Source: Burkholderiaceae bacterium (lineage in GTDB: Bacteria; Pseudomonadota; Gammaproteobacteria; Burkholderiales; Burkholderiaceae_C). Taken from it: DNA of 64,000 nt. A program made the position numbers and the translations under genes. Where the stretch lies: the NCBI GenBank assembly GCA_024235915.1, contig JACKLO010000007.1, positions 571,478-635,477 of the forward strand, given 5' to 3'. The notes under the pieces are model-generated. The model saw nothing but the letters and a program-made list of their open reading frames with translations, did no database searches and had not been told where the DNA came from. How positions within the stretch are numbered: position 1 is the first letter of the stretch; the number at the start of each line of letters is the position of its first letter. Of this stretch, positions 1-8,655 are shown piece by piece.

Positions 1-2
1 CG

Positions 3-1591
3 CTGCTGATGAGCATTCTCGTCAGCTGGGGCCCGATGCTGCTGCTGATCGGCGTCTGGATCTACTTCATGCGCCAGATGCAGGGTGGCGGCAAGGGCGG
101 TGCCTTCAGCTTCGGCAAGAGCAAGGCGCGCATGCTCGACGAGAGCAACAACACCACCACCTTCGCCGACGTCGCCGGCTGCGACGAGGCCAAGGAAGAG
201 GTCAAGGAACTCGTCGACTTCCTGAAGGACCCGCAGAAGTTCCAGAAGCTCGGCGGCCGCATCCCGCGCGGCGTGCTGCTGGTCGGCCCCCGGGCACCGG
301 CAAGACGCTGCTGGCCAAGGCCATCGCCGGCGAGGCCAAGGTGCCGTTCTTCAGCATCAGCGGCTCCGATTTCGTCGAGATGTTCGTCGGCGTCGGCGCG
401 GCGCGTGTGCGCGACATGTTCGAGCAGGCCAAGAAGAGCGCGCCCTGCATCATCTTCGTTGACGAGATCGACGCTGTCGGCCGCCACCGGGGTGCCGGCC
501 TGGGCGGCGGCAACGACGAGCGCGAGCAGACGCTCAACCAGATGCTGGTCGAGATGGACGGCTTCGAGACCAACCTCGGCGTCATCGTGATGGCGGCCAC
601 CAACCGGCCCGACATCCTCGACCCCGCGCTGCTGCGTCCGGGGCGTTTCGACCGTCAGGTCTACGTCACCCTGCCCGACGTGCGTGGCCGCGAGCAGATC
701 CTGGGTGTGCACATGCGCAAGGTGCCGGTGGGGCAGGACATCCGCGCCGACATCCTGGCCCGCGGTACCCCTGGCTTCAGCGGGGCGGACTTGGCCAACC
801 TGGTCAACGAGGCGGCGCTCTTCGCGGCCCGGCGCAATGGCCGTGTGGTGGAGATGGTCGACTTCGAGAAGGCCAAGGACAAGATCATGATGGGCCCCGA
901 GCGGAAGTCCATGGTCATGCCCGAGGAGGAACGCAAGAACACCGCGTACCACGAGGCAGGTCATGCGCTGGTGGCGCGCCTGATGCCCAAGACCGACCCG
1001 GTGCACAAGGTGACGGTGATTCCCCGTGGCCGCGCGCTGGGCGTGACGATGCAACTGCCGGAGACCGACCGCTACAGCATGGACAAGGAGCGCATGCTCA
1101 GCACCATCAGCGTGCTGTTCGGCGGCCGCATCGCCGAGGAGGTCTTCATGAACCAGATGACCACCGGCGCCAGCAACGACTTCGAGCGTGCCACGTCCAT
1201 CGCCCGCGACATGGTGATGCGCTACGGCATGACCGACGAACTCGGCCCGATGGTCTACGCCGAAAACGAGGGCGAGGTCTTCCTGGGCCGCAGCGTGACC
1301 AAGACGACCAACATGTCCGAGGCCACGATGCAGAAGGTGGACCGCGAGGTGCGCCGCATCATCGACGAGCAGTACGCCACGGCGCGCCAGTTGATCGAAT
1401 CCAACCAGGACAAGATGCACGCCATGGCCCACGCCCTGCTGGAATGGGAAACCATCGACAGCGAGCAGATCGACGACATCATGGGCGGCAAGCCCCCGCG
1501 GCCGCCGAAGGACTGGACCTCGTCGTCGTCCAAGCCGGGTGGCGGCAGCGCGCCGCCGGTGAATCCTGACGGGGCGCCGGCCGCGGCCTGA
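3..1591 (+). CDS. ftsH: FtsH, ATP-dependent membrane zinc metalloprotease (5' end outside window, apparent frameshift)
   Basis: FtsH is the membrane-anchored AAA+ protease that degrades misfolded membrane proteins and regulators such as LpxC and sigma-32. The window opens inside the second transmembrane segment (SWGPMLLLIGVWIYFM), followed by the linker MQGGGKGGAFSFGKSKARM and the AAA domain. In one frame the protein reads to the P-loop, where GPPGTGKT should follow GVLLV. A run of only five C at 287-291 (six expected) shifts the frame, and the rest continues in another frame with FVDEID (Walker B), the second region of homology, the zinc motif HEAGH and the downstream acidic ligand region (GASNDFERAT). 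The ATG at 9 is internal; about 100 N-terminal residues lie upstream. The missing C is probably a sequencing error, since both halves are otherwise intact. Confidence 0.95.
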   Translation, partial: ADEHSRQLGPDAAADRRLDLLHAPDAGWRQGRCLQLRQEQGAHARREQQHHHLRRRRRLRRGQGRGQGTRRLPEGPAEVPEARRPHPARRAAGRPPGTGKTLLAKAIAGEAKVPFFSISGSDFVEMFVGVGAARVRDMFEQAKKSAPCIIFVDEIDAVGRHRGAGLGGGNDEREQTLNQMLVEMDGFETNLGVIVMAATNRPDILDPALLRPGRFDRQVYVTLPDVRGREQILGVHMRKVPVGQDIRADILARGTPGFSGADLANLVNEAALFAARRNGRVVEMVDFEKAKDKIMMGPERKSMVMPEEERKNTAYHEAGHALVARLMPKTDPVHKVTVIPRGRALGVTMQLPETDRYSMDKERMLSTISVLFGGRIAEEVFMNQMTTGASNDFERATSIARDMVMRYGMTDELGPMVYAENEGEVFLGRSVTKTTNMSEATMQKVDREVRRIIDEQYATARQLIESNQDKMHAMAHALLEWETIDSEQIDDIMGGKPPRPPKDWTSSSSKPGGGSAPPVNPDGAPAAA

Positions 1592-1614
1592 GGCGTCCTC
1601 CCAATGTTCCCCGC

Positions 1615-1649
1615 ACGGGGCCTGGCCAACGCCGGGCCCCGTTTGTTTT
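1615..1649 (+). terminator. Rho-independent terminator after ftsH
   Basis: Perfect 8-bp stem, ACGGGGCC at 1615-1622 pairing with GGCCCCGT at 1635-1642, followed by TTGTTTT. It lies between the ftsH stop and the preferred folP start at 1664, and would end or attenuate transcription between them. It also argues against starting folP at the ATG at 1604, which would put the hairpin inside the coding sequence. Confidence 0.75.
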
Positions 1650-1663
1650 GCGAACCGAGCGCC

Positions 1664-2509
1664 ATGCACTGGCAGACCACCCGGTACCGGATCGACCTCA
1701 CCCGCCCGCGTGTGATGGGCATCGTCAACGTCACGCCGGACTCCTTTTCCGATGGCGGCCGGTATCTGGCGCCCAGCGATGCCATCGCACGCGCCGAAAG
1801 CTTGGTGCGTGATGGCGCCGACATCCTGGACCTGGGTGCCGAATCGACCCGGCCTGGCGCGGTCGCACCGGATACGGCCGAGGAACTGAGCCGGCTGATG
1901 CCCGTGCTCAAGGCGGTGCTTGACCTTGGTGTGCCGGTGTCGGTGGACACCAGCAACCCCGAGGTCATGCACGCTGTGCTGGATGCCGGCGCCGACATCG
2001 TCAACGACGTGCGTTCGCTGGCCCGACCGGGGGCCCTGGACATGGTCGCCCGGCACCCGTCGGCCGGCCTGTGTCTGATGCACCTGCGCGGTGAACCGGC
2101 CACGATGCAGGCGGTGGTGCCCGACTACCCGGATGTCGTGGCCGAGGTGCGTGACTTCCTGCGCAGCCGCCTTGACGCGGCCCTGAGCGCCGGCATTGCC
2201 CCTGGGCGTATCGTTCTCGATCCCGGAATCGGCTTCGCCAAGACACCGGCGCACAACCTGAGCCTGCTCCGTCGTCAACGGGATTTGGAGGTGTTGGGCC
2301 GGCCTCTGCTGGTGGGCTGGTCACGAAAATCCACGCTGGGCCTGCTCACGGGCCGGCCGGCGGCACAGCGGGTTGCGGCCAGTGTGGCGGCGGCGGTGCT
2401 GGCGGTGCATGAGGGCGCGCGCATCGTGCGGGTGCACGATGTGGCCGAGACCGTGGATGCGGTGAAGCTTTGGACATCGGCTTTTGGGCCGCACGCCGGA
2501 CCAGGCTGA
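1664..2509 (+). CDS. folP: Dihydropteroate synthase
   Basis: Condenses 6-hydroxymethyl-dihydropterin pyrophosphate with p-aminobenzoate to dihydropteroate in folate synthesis; the sulfonamide target. The family signatures are clear: VMGIVNVTPDSFSDGG near the N-terminus, GADILDLGAESTRPGA, then VSVDTSNPEV, IVNDVRSL, LDPGIGFAKT and a C-terminal VGWSRKSTLG. The ATG at 1664 gives 281 residues, normal for DHPS. An in-frame ATG at 1604 would add 20 unconserved residues and include the terminator. It sits between ftsH and glmM, a standard proteobacterial order. Confidence 0.96.
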   Translation: MHWQTTRYRIDLTRPRVMGIVNVTPDSFSDGGRYLAPSDAIARAESLVRDGADILDLGAESTRPGAVAPDTAEELSRLMPVLKAVLDLGVPVSVDTSNPEVMHAVLDAGADIVNDVRSLARPGALDMVARHPSAGLCLMHLRGEPATMQAVVPDYPDVVAEVRDFLRSRLDAALSAGIAPGRIVLDPGIGFAKTPAHNLSLLRRQRDLEVLGRPLLVGWSRKSTLGLLTGRPAAQRVAASVAAAVLAVHEGARIVRVHDVAETVDAVKLWTSAFGPHAGPG

Positions 2510-2521
2510 GGAGAACGAACG

Positions 2522-3853
2522 ATGAGCAGACGCCACTTCGGCACCGACGGTATCCGTGGCACGGTGGGCACAGCGCCGATCACGCCGGATTTCATGCTGC
2601 GATTGGGCCACGCAGTAGGCCGTGTGCTGCGGCGGTCGAACGAGCGGCCGACGGTCCTGATCGGCAAGGACACGCGGCTGTCCGGCTACATGATCGAGTC
2701 TGCACTGGAGGCGGGTTTTGCCTCGGCGGGCGTCGATGTGCTGCTCAGTGGGCCGCTGCCGACGCCAGGTGTGGCCTACCTGGTCCGTGCGCTCCGGCTG
2801 GACCTGGGTGTGGTCATCAGTGCGTCGCACAACCCGTTCGACGACAACGGCATCAAGTTCTTCTCCGCGGAAGGCACCAAGCTGCCGGACAGTTGGGAGC
2901 TCGAGGTCGAGTCGGCGCTCGACGAACCGCCGCAATGGGTTCATTCTTCGGCGCTGGGCAAGGCGCGGCGCCTCGAAGACGCCTCCGGACGCTACATCGA
3001 GTTCTGCAAGAGCACGGTGCCGCATTCGATGTCGCTGCGGGGCATGACGGTGGTGGTGGACGCGGCCCACGGCGCGGCGTACCACGTGGCCCCGGATGTG
3101 TTCCATGAGTTGGGTGCGGAGGTGATCCGCCTGGGCTGCGAACCCGACGGCACCAACATCAACGAAGGCGTCGGCGCGACCGCCCCGGAAGCGCTGGTGG
3201 ACATGGTGAAGAAGCATGGTGCCGACTACGGCATCGCGCTCGATGGTGATGCCGACCGGCTGCAGTTGGTGGACGGTGAGGGCCGCCTGTACAACGGCGA
3301 CGAACTGCTCTACGTGATGGCCGCCGACCGCCTGAGTCAGCAGCGTCCTGTCCCGGGCGTGGTCGGCACGCTGATGACCAACATGGCCGTGGAACTGGCG
3401 CTCCAGGCCCGCGACGTGCCGCTGGTGCGCGCCAAGGTCGGCGATCGTTACGTGCTGGAGGAACTCGCTGCCCGCGGATGGCAGTTGGGCGGCGAAGGGT
3501 CCGGCCATCTGTTGGCGCTGGACCGGCACACCACCGGCGACGGCATCGTCAGCGCGTTGCAGGTGTTGCATGCCGTGCAGCGCAGTGGCCAGTCGCTGGC
3601 GCAGTGGCTGGACGAGGTGACGCTGTTCCCGCAGACCCTGATCAATGTGCGTCTGCCCTGTCTGGATGGCTGGCAGCAGCACGGTGGTCTGGCCCGGGCG
3701 CGCGAAGCCGTGGAGCGCGAACTGGCGTCTCGCGGGCGTGTGCTGATCCGGGCCTCCGGCACCGAGCCGGTGTTGCGGGTGATGGTCGAGGCCCAGGACC
3801 CGGTGCTGGCCAAGCGATGTGCCGAGACGCTGGCGGCGGCCTTGATCGACTGA
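2522..3853 (+). CDS. glmM: Phosphoglucosamine mutase
   Basis: Interconverts glucosamine-6-phosphate and glucosamine-1-phosphate for UDP-GlcNAc, and hence peptidoglycan and LPS synthesis. It begins with the typical RRHFGTDGIRG. The phosphoserine loop ISASHNPFDDNGIKF carries the catalytic serine near residue 103. The metal-binding loop DGDADR and the C-terminal phosphate-binding RASGTEPVLRVMVE are present. At 443 residues it is full length. An AGGAGA ribosome site precedes the ATG, 12 nt after folP, so the two genes are probably co-transcribed. Confidence 0.97.
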   Translation: MSRRHFGTDGIRGTVGTAPITPDFMLRLGHAVGRVLRRSNERPTVLIGKDTRLSGYMIESALEAGFASAGVDVLLSGPLPTPGVAYLVRALRLDLGVVISASHNPFDDNGIKFFSAEGTKLPDSWELEVESALDEPPQWVHSSALGKARRLEDASGRYIEFCKSTVPHSMSLRGMTVVVDAAHGAAYHVAPDVFHELGAEVIRLGCEPDGTNINEGVGATAPEALVDMVKKHGADYGIALDGDADRLQLVDGEGRLYNGDELLYVMAADRLSQQRPVPGVVGTLMTNMAVELALQARDVPLVRAKVGDRYVLEELAARGWQLGGEGSGHLLALDRHTTGDGIVSALQVLHAVQRSGQSLAQWLDEVTLFPQTLINVRLPCLDGWQQHGGLARAREAVERELASRGRVLIRASGTEPVLRVMVEAQDPVLAKRCAETLAAALID

Positions 3854-3986
3854 TCGAGCACGGCTGACAGGACCGGCCCGTCAGGGGCCGCGGCTGGCAG
3901 GGTCTGACGCCATCGTATGGCGGGCCAGCCAGGCCGGGCGCTGGCCCAGAGGTCTGATCGTGGCCGCCCAAGGGATTGGCCCGAGA

Positions 3987-4020
3987 CTGTCATAGGACTG
4001 TCACAGACGATCCCTAGCAT
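3987..4020 (+). promoter_or_regulatory. Pho box and -10 region of the pst-pho operon
   Basis: CTGTCAT at 3987-3993 and CTGTCAC at 3998-4004 form a direct repeat with exactly 11 bp periodicity, the canonical PhoB box (CTGTCAT-N4-CTGTCAT). TAGCAT at 4015-4020, 10 nt after the box, is positioned like the -10 of PhoB-dependent promoters, which lack a -35. The pstS start is 39 nt downstream. The upstream gap from 3854 holds no gene. Confidence 0.88.
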
Positions 4021-4058
4021 TCGCTCACGTTGCATCCATACCTGTCGTGAGGTCCCGA

Positions 4059-5099
4059 ATGTCGTTTGTCCTGCTCCGCTCCGTCGCCCTGGCGGCCACC
4101 GTCACCCTGGCGGCCGTTGCCGCCCAGGCCCAGGACGTCACCGGCGCCGGGGCCTCTTTCCCGGCGCCGGTCTATGCCAAGTGGGCCGATGCCTACAACA
4201 AGGCCACCGGCGCTCGCATCAACTACCAGTCGGTGGGTTCCGGTGCCGGCATCCGCCAGATCAAGGCCAAGACCGTGGACTTCGGCGCCTCCGATGCGCC
4301 GCTGACCGACGAACAGCTCGCCGCCGACGGTCTGATCCAGTTCCCGATGGTCATTGGCGGCGTGGTCCCGGTGGTCAACATCAAGGGCATCGGCGCCGGC
4401 CAGATGAAGCTCGACGGCCAGGTGCTGGGTGACATCTTCCTCGGCAAGATCAAGCGCTGGAACGACCCGGCGATCGCAGCGCTGAACCCCGGCCTGACCC
4501 TGCCGGACGGTGCGATCGCACCGGTGCGGCGCGCCGACGGTTCGGGCACCAGTTTCATCTTCACGAACTACCTGTCCAAGGTGAACGCCGAGTGGAAGTC
4601 CTCGGTGGGTGAGGGCACGGCCGTGAAGTGGCCCGCCGGTGTGGGTGGGAAGGGCAACGAAGGCGTGTCGGCGTACGTGCAGCGCCTGCCGAACTCGATC
4701 GGCTATGTCGAGTACGCCTACGCCAAGCAGAACAAGATGGCCCATGTGCTGCTGAAGAACAAGGACGGCCAGTTCGTCGCGCCCGATGACTCGGCCTTCA
4801 AGGCCGCGGCGGCTGGCGCCGACTGGGCCCGCAGCTTCTACCAGGTGCTGACGGAACAGCCGGGCAAGGACAGCTGGCCGATCTCCGGCGCCACGTTCAT
4901 CCTGATGCACAAGCAGCAGGACAAGCCTGAGCAGGCGTCCAACGCGCTGAAGTTCTTCCAGTGGGCCTTCATCAACGGCGACACGATGGCCGCTGACCTG
5001 GACTATGTGCCGCTGCCTGAATCGGTCAAGAACCTGACGCGTCAGCAATGGACACAGCAGCTGAAGGACATGTCCGGCAAGGCCATCGCCTGGAAGTGA
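4059..5099 (+). CDS. pstS: Phosphate ABC transporter, periplasmic phosphate-binding protein
   Basis: Captures inorganic phosphate in the periplasm and delivers it to PstCA. The N-terminal signal peptide (SFVLLRSVALAATVTLAAV) ends at AQA, giving mature protein starting QDVTGAGASFPAP, a PstS hallmark. Phosphate-binding segments are visible: TGAGASFPAPVY, GSGAGIRQI, DFGASDAPL and RRADGSGTSFIFTNYL. The ATG at 4059 has a GAGG site 6 nt upstream; the in-frame GTG at 4047 is less likely. It is the first gene of the Pho-box operon. A stable hairpin follows the gene and may set PstS above the membrane components. Confidence 0.97.
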   Translation: MSFVLLRSVALAATVTLAAVAAQAQDVTGAGASFPAPVYAKWADAYNKATGARINYQSVGSGAGIRQIKAKTVDFGASDAPLTDEQLAADGLIQFPMVIGGVVPVVNIKGIGAGQMKLDGQVLGDIFLGKIKRWNDPAIAALNPGLTLPDGAIAPVRRADGSGTSFIFTNYLSKVNAEWKSSVGEGTAVKWPAGVGGKGNEGVSAYVQRLPNSIGYVEYAYAKQNKMAHVLLKNKDGQFVAPDDSAFKAAAAGADWARSFYQVLTEQPGKDSWPISGATFILMHKQQDKPEQASNALKFFQWAFINGDTMAADLDYVPLPESVKNLTRQQWTQQLKDMSGKAIAWK

Positions 5100-5151
5100 C
5101 CCCACGCTGAATTGGCCCGGGCGGCCACGCGCCGCCCCGAACCCTGCGCCG

Positions 5152-5171
5152 GCGCCGAGCACGCTCGGCGC
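5152..5171 (+). promoter_or_regulatory. pstS-pstC intercistronic hairpin
   Basis: GCGCCGAGC (5152-5160) and GCTCGGCGC (5163-5171) form a perfect inverted repeat with a tiny loop and no T-tract. In other bacteria such hairpins after binding-protein genes protect the upstream mRNA or partly attenuate, giving excess binding protein over permease. That role is inferred here. Confidence 0.55.
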
Positions 5172-5245
5172 GTCCGCACGTGAAGAGCCTTCGCCACATG
5201 GCCGCTACACTGCCCGCCACTCCGTCTCCTGAGAGCCCAGCCAGC

Positions 5246-6223
5246 ATGCAGCGCGTGTCTCCCCAGGGCCCCGCGCCCGCTCGCCGGCCGCGTGCGCCCT
5301 GGGCCGATGCGCTGTTTGCCGCCCTGGCGCACGGCGCCGCCTGGCTGACGCTGGCGCTGCTGGCCGGCATCATCGGCTCGCTGTTCGTCGGCGCCTGGCC
5401 GGCGATCCAGGAGTTCGGCATCGCCTTCCTGTGGTCTGCGGAATGGGACCCGGTACAGGAGCGCTTCGGTGGCCTGGTGATGATCTATGGCACGCTGGCC
5501 AGCTCGCTGATCGCGCTGCTCATCGCTGTGCCGGTGAGCTTCGGCATCGCGCTGTTCCTCACCGAACTCGCCCCGGGCTGGCTGAAGCGGCCGCTGGGCA
5601 TCGCGGTGGAACTGCTGGCGGCCGTGCCGTCCATCGTCTACGGCATGTGGGGCCTGCTGGTCTTCGGGCCCATCCTTGCCGAGGTCGTGCAGCAGCCGCT
5701 GCAGCAGGCGTTCGACGGCGTGCCGCTGCTCGAAGCCCTGGTGTCCGGCCCCCCTGTGGGCATCGGCATCCTGTCGGCCGGCATCATCCTGGCCATCATG
5801 ATCATCCCGTTCATCGCATCGGTGATGCGCGACGTGTTCGAGGTCACGCCGCCGCTGCTGAAGGAATCGGCCTACGGCCTGGGTTCGACCACCTGGGAGG
5901 TCGTCTGGCAGGTGGTGCTGCCCTACACGAAGACCGGTGTCATCGGGGGCATCATGCTGGGCCTGGGTCGTGCCTTGGGCGAGACGATGGCCGTGACCTT
6001 CGTCATCGGCAACTTCAACCAGCTGGAATCCTTGTCGCTGTTCGAGGCGGCCAACAGCATCACCTCGGCGCTGGCCAACGAGTTCGCGGAGGCGACAGAA
6101 GGCCTCCATCAGGCCTCCCTGATCTACCTCGGCCTGGTGCTTTTCTTCATCACCTTCGTGGTGCTGGCGCTGTCCAAGCTGCTCTTGATGCAGCTGCAGA
6201 AGAATGAAGGGAGCCGGGCGTGA
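5246..6223 (+). CDS. pstC: Phosphate ABC transporter permease PstC
   Basis: Inner-membrane permease subunit for phosphate uptake, paired with PstA. It has multiple hydrophobic segments and the binding-protein-dependent permease (EAA) loop, seen as ESAYGLGSTTWEVVWQVVLP followed by GLGRALGETMAV. The FGIALFLTELAP and AVPSIVYGMWGLLVFGP segments are typical of PstC. Possible starts are GTG 5180, ATG 5198 and ATG 5246. The last gives 325 residues, matches family length, and has GAGAG upstream. It overlaps pstA by 4 nt. Confidence 0.95.
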   Translation: MQRVSPQGPAPARRPRAPWADALFAALAHGAAWLTLALLAGIIGSLFVGAWPAIQEFGIAFLWSAEWDPVQERFGGLVMIYGTLASSLIALLIAVPVSFGIALFLTELAPGWLKRPLGIAVELLAAVPSIVYGMWGLLVFGPILAEVVQQPLQQAFDGVPLLEALVSGPPVGIGILSAGIILAIMIIPFIASVMRDVFEVTPPLLKESAYGLGSTTWEVVWQVVLPYTKTGVIGGIMLGLGRALGETMAVTFVIGNFNQLESLSLFEAANSITSALANEFAEATEGLHQASLIYLGLVLFFITFVVLALSKLLLMQLQKNEGSRA

Positions 6224-7095
6224 AAGCGGCTTCAGCCTCCACGATGGACCCGGCACGACGCAGCATGTATGCGCGCCGTCGGCGGGTGAATGCCGTCGCG
6301 CTCACGTTGTCGCTGGCGGCCATGGCCTTCGGCGTGTTCTGGCTGGTCTGGATCCTGTTCGAGACCGTGCGCATGGGCATCGGCGGTCTGGCGCTGAGCG
6401 TGTTCACCGAGATGACGCCTCCGCCGCAGGCCGAAGGTGGCGGCCTGGCCAACGCCATCTTCGGCTCGCTGGTGATGGTGGCGCTGGCCACCGCTGTCGG
6501 TACACCGGTCGGCGTCATGTCCGGTGTCTATCTGGCCGAGTACGGCCAGGGCCGAACGCTGGCCAATGTCACTCGCTTCATCAACGACATCCTGCTGTCG
6601 GCGCCGTCCATCGTCATCGGGCTGTTCATCTACGCCGTGGTGGTGGCGCCGATGCGGGGCTTCTCGGCCTGGGCAGGTGTGCTGGCGCTGGCGCTGATCG
6701 TGATCCCGGTGGTCATCCGCACCACAGAAAACATGCTGTTGCTGATCCCGAACTCGTTGCGCGAGGCGGCCTACGCCCTGGGTACGCCGAAGTGGCGCGT
6801 GATCCTGACCATCACGCTGAAGGCGGCCCGTGCCGGCGTCATCACCGGCGTGCTGCTGGCGGTGGCCCGCATCGCCGGCGAGACGGCGCCGCTGCTGTTC
6901 ACCGCGTTGTCCAACCAGTTCTGGACCAGCGACCTGGGTGAGCCGATGGCCAGCCTGCCAGTGACGATCTTCAAGTTCGCGATGAGCCCTTACGAGAACT
7001 GGCAGAAGCTGGCGTGGACGGGCGTGTTCCTGATCACCGCCGGCGTGCTGCTGCTCAACATCCTGGCGCGCGTGCTGTTCAAGAAGACGCACTGA
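6220..7095 (+). CDS. pstA: Phosphate ABC transporter permease PstA
   Basis: Second membrane subunit of the PstSCAB transporter. The GTG start overlaps the pstC stop (GTGA), implying translational coupling. Six hydrophobic segments can be followed. The cytoplasmic permease loop reads REAAYALGTPKWRVILTITL, with the following RIAGETAPLLFTAL typical of PstA. At 291 residues it is of normal length. It is followed 16 nt later by pstB. Confidence 0.95.
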   Translation: MKAASASTMDPARRSMYARRRRVNAVALTLSLAAMAFGVFWLVWILFETVRMGIGGLALSVFTEMTPPPQAEGGGLANAIFGSLVMVALATAVGTPVGVMSGVYLAEYGQGRTLANVTRFINDILLSAPSIVIGLFIYAVVVAPMRGFSAWAGVLALALIVIPVVIRTTENMLLLIPNSLREAAYALGTPKWRVILTITLKAARAGVITGVLLAVARIAGETAPLLFTALSNQFWTSDLGEPMASLPVTIFKFAMSPYENWQKLAWTGVFLITAGVLLLNILARVLFKKTH

Positions 7096-7111
7096 GCGAC
7101 CCGAAAGACTC

Positions 7112-7903
7112 ATGACCATGGAACCCCTGCAGACCCTGGCCGCTGGCGAGACCGCGAAGATCGCGGTGCGTGACCTGAACTTCTATTACGGCAAGTTCCA
7201 CGCGCTGAAGCACATCAACCTCGACATCCCCGACCGCAAGGTCACGGCCTTCATCGGGCCCTCGGGCTGCGGCAAGTCGACACTGCTGCGCAGTTTCAAC
7301 CGCATGTTCGAGCTCTACCCGGAGCAGCGAGCCGAGGGACAGATCGTCGTGGACGGCGGCAACGTGCTGGACCGCGGTGTCGATGTCTCGCTGCTGCGCG
7401 CACGCATCGGCATGGTGTTCCAGAAGCCCACGCCTTTTCCGATGTCCATCTACGACAACATCGCGTTTGGCGTGCGCCTTTTCGAGCGCCTGCCGCGGGT
7501 GGAGATGGACGAACGTGTGGAGTGGGCGCTGAAGAAGGCGGCGCTTTGGAACGAGGTCAAGGACAAGCTGGGGCAAAGCGGTGCCGGCCTCTCGGGCGGC
7601 CAGCAGCAGCGCCTGTGCATCGCCCGTGGCATCGCCATCAAGCCCGAGGTGCTGCTGCTGGACGAGCCGTGTTCTGCGCTGGACCCGATCTCCACCGGCA
7701 AGATCGAGGAACTGATCACCGAGCTCAAGAGCGACTACACGGTGCTCATCGTCACCCACAACATGCAGCAGGCGGCACGCTGCTCCGACTACACGGCCTA
7801 CATGTACCTGGGCGAGATGGTGGAGTTCGGAGCGACCAGCGATCTGTTCATGAAGCCGAAGAAGCGCGAGACCGAGGACTACATCACCGGGCGGTTTGGC
7901 TGA
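7112..7903 (+). CDS. pstB: Phosphate ABC transporter ATP-binding protein
   Basis: ATPase of the phosphate importer. Walker A GPSGCGKST, the Q-loop (IGMVFQKPTPFPMSIYDNI, the PstB-specific form), signature LSGGQQQRLCIAR, Walker B VLLLDEPCSALDP and the H-loop THNMQQA are all intact. It has 263 residues. PstB also takes part with PhoU and PhoR in sensing phosphate sufficiency, which fits the phoU and phoBR genes immediately downstream. Confidence 0.97.
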   Translation: MTMEPLQTLAAGETAKIAVRDLNFYYGKFHALKHINLDIPDRKVTAFIGPSGCGKSTLLRSFNRMFELYPEQRAEGQIVVDGGNVLDRGVDVSLLRARIGMVFQKPTPFPMSIYDNIAFGVRLFERLPRVEMDERVEWALKKAALWNEVKDKLGQSGAGLSGGQQQRLCIARGIAIKPEVLLLDEPCSALDPISTGKIEELITELKSDYTVLIVTHNMQQAARCSDYTAYMYLGEMVEFGATSDLFMKPKKRETEDYITGRFG

Positions 7904-7931
7904 GCGGCCAGTCGATCCCAGGAGGCAAACG

Positions 7932-8639
7932 ATGAGCGACAAACACCTTTCCACGCAGTTCGACAACGAACTCAGCGGCATTTCCAGCCGCGTGCTCGAG
8001 ATGGGCGGTCTGGTCGAGGCGCAGGTGGCGCAGGCGGTGCAGGCATTGACGGCCTTTGACGGCGAGATCGCCGCACAGGTGCTGCGCGAGGAAGAGCGCG
8101 TCAACCAGATGGAGGTCGAGATCGACCGCGATCTGTCCACCATCATCGCGCGCCGCCAGCCCACGGCACGGGACCTGCGGCTGTTGATCGCGGTGAGCAA
8201 GGCCATCGCCAACCTGGAGCGGGTCGGTGACGAGGCGGCGCGCATTGCGCGCGCGGTGGACAAGCTGATCGCCTCGGGCCTGCCGTCGCGGCTGCGCCTG
8301 CCGGTGGGCGACCTGCGCTTCGAGTCCGAACTGGCCATCGCGTCGCTGCGTCGTGCGCTCGACGCCTTTGCCCGGCTGGATACGCAGCAGGCGCTGGAGG
8401 TCTTGAAGCACGACGACCAGATCGATGCCGAGTTCGACGGTCTGTTGCGCAAACTGGTGACGTACATGATGGAGGATCCGCGCACGATCTCGTCCAGCAT
8501 CGACCTCGTCTTCGTGGCCAAGGCCATCGAACGTGTCGGTGACCACGCCAAGAATTTGGCGGAAGCCGTGATCTACGTGGTCAAGGGCACTGATGTGCGG
8601 CATCACACCGTGCAGGCCATCGAGGACGCGGTCAAATGA
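7932..8639 (+). CDS. phoU: Phosphate signalling regulator PhoU
   Basis: Cytoplasmic helical protein linking Pst transport activity to PhoR and repressing the Pho regulon when phosphate is plentiful. Two PhoU repeats are visible, each with the metal-contacting pattern (ERVGDEAARIA near residue 95, ERVGDHAKNLAE near 205). The ATG at 7932 sits 9 nt after GGAGG and gives 235 residues. It lies between pstB and phoB, as in many proteobacteria. Confidence 0.96.
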   Translation: MSDKHLSTQFDNELSGISSRVLEMGGLVEAQVAQAVQALTAFDGEIAAQVLREEERVNQMEVEIDRDLSTIIARRQPTARDLRLLIAVSKAIANLERVGDEAARIARAVDKLIASGLPSRLRLPVGDLRFESELAIASLRRALDAFARLDTQQALEVLKHDDQIDAEFDGLLRKLVTYMMEDPRTISSSIDLVFVAKAIERVGDHAKNLAEAVIYVVKGTDVRHHTVQAIEDAVK

Positions 8640-8655
8640 GATCCAGGGCTTGAGG

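Noticed and set aside
1604..1663. Extended folP start at ATG 1604
   Set aside because: It would place the ftsH terminator hairpin within the coding region and adds unconserved residues.
62..2278. 738-residue open frame on the minus strand opposite ftsH/folP
   Set aside because: His/Gln/Arg-rich composition typical of an antisense frame over high-GC coding DNA; the plus strand holds conserved ftsH and folP.
3854..3900. GC-rich inverted repeat after glmM (GGCCC/GGGGCC) as a terminator
   Set aside because: Short stem and no T-tract; not enough to call.
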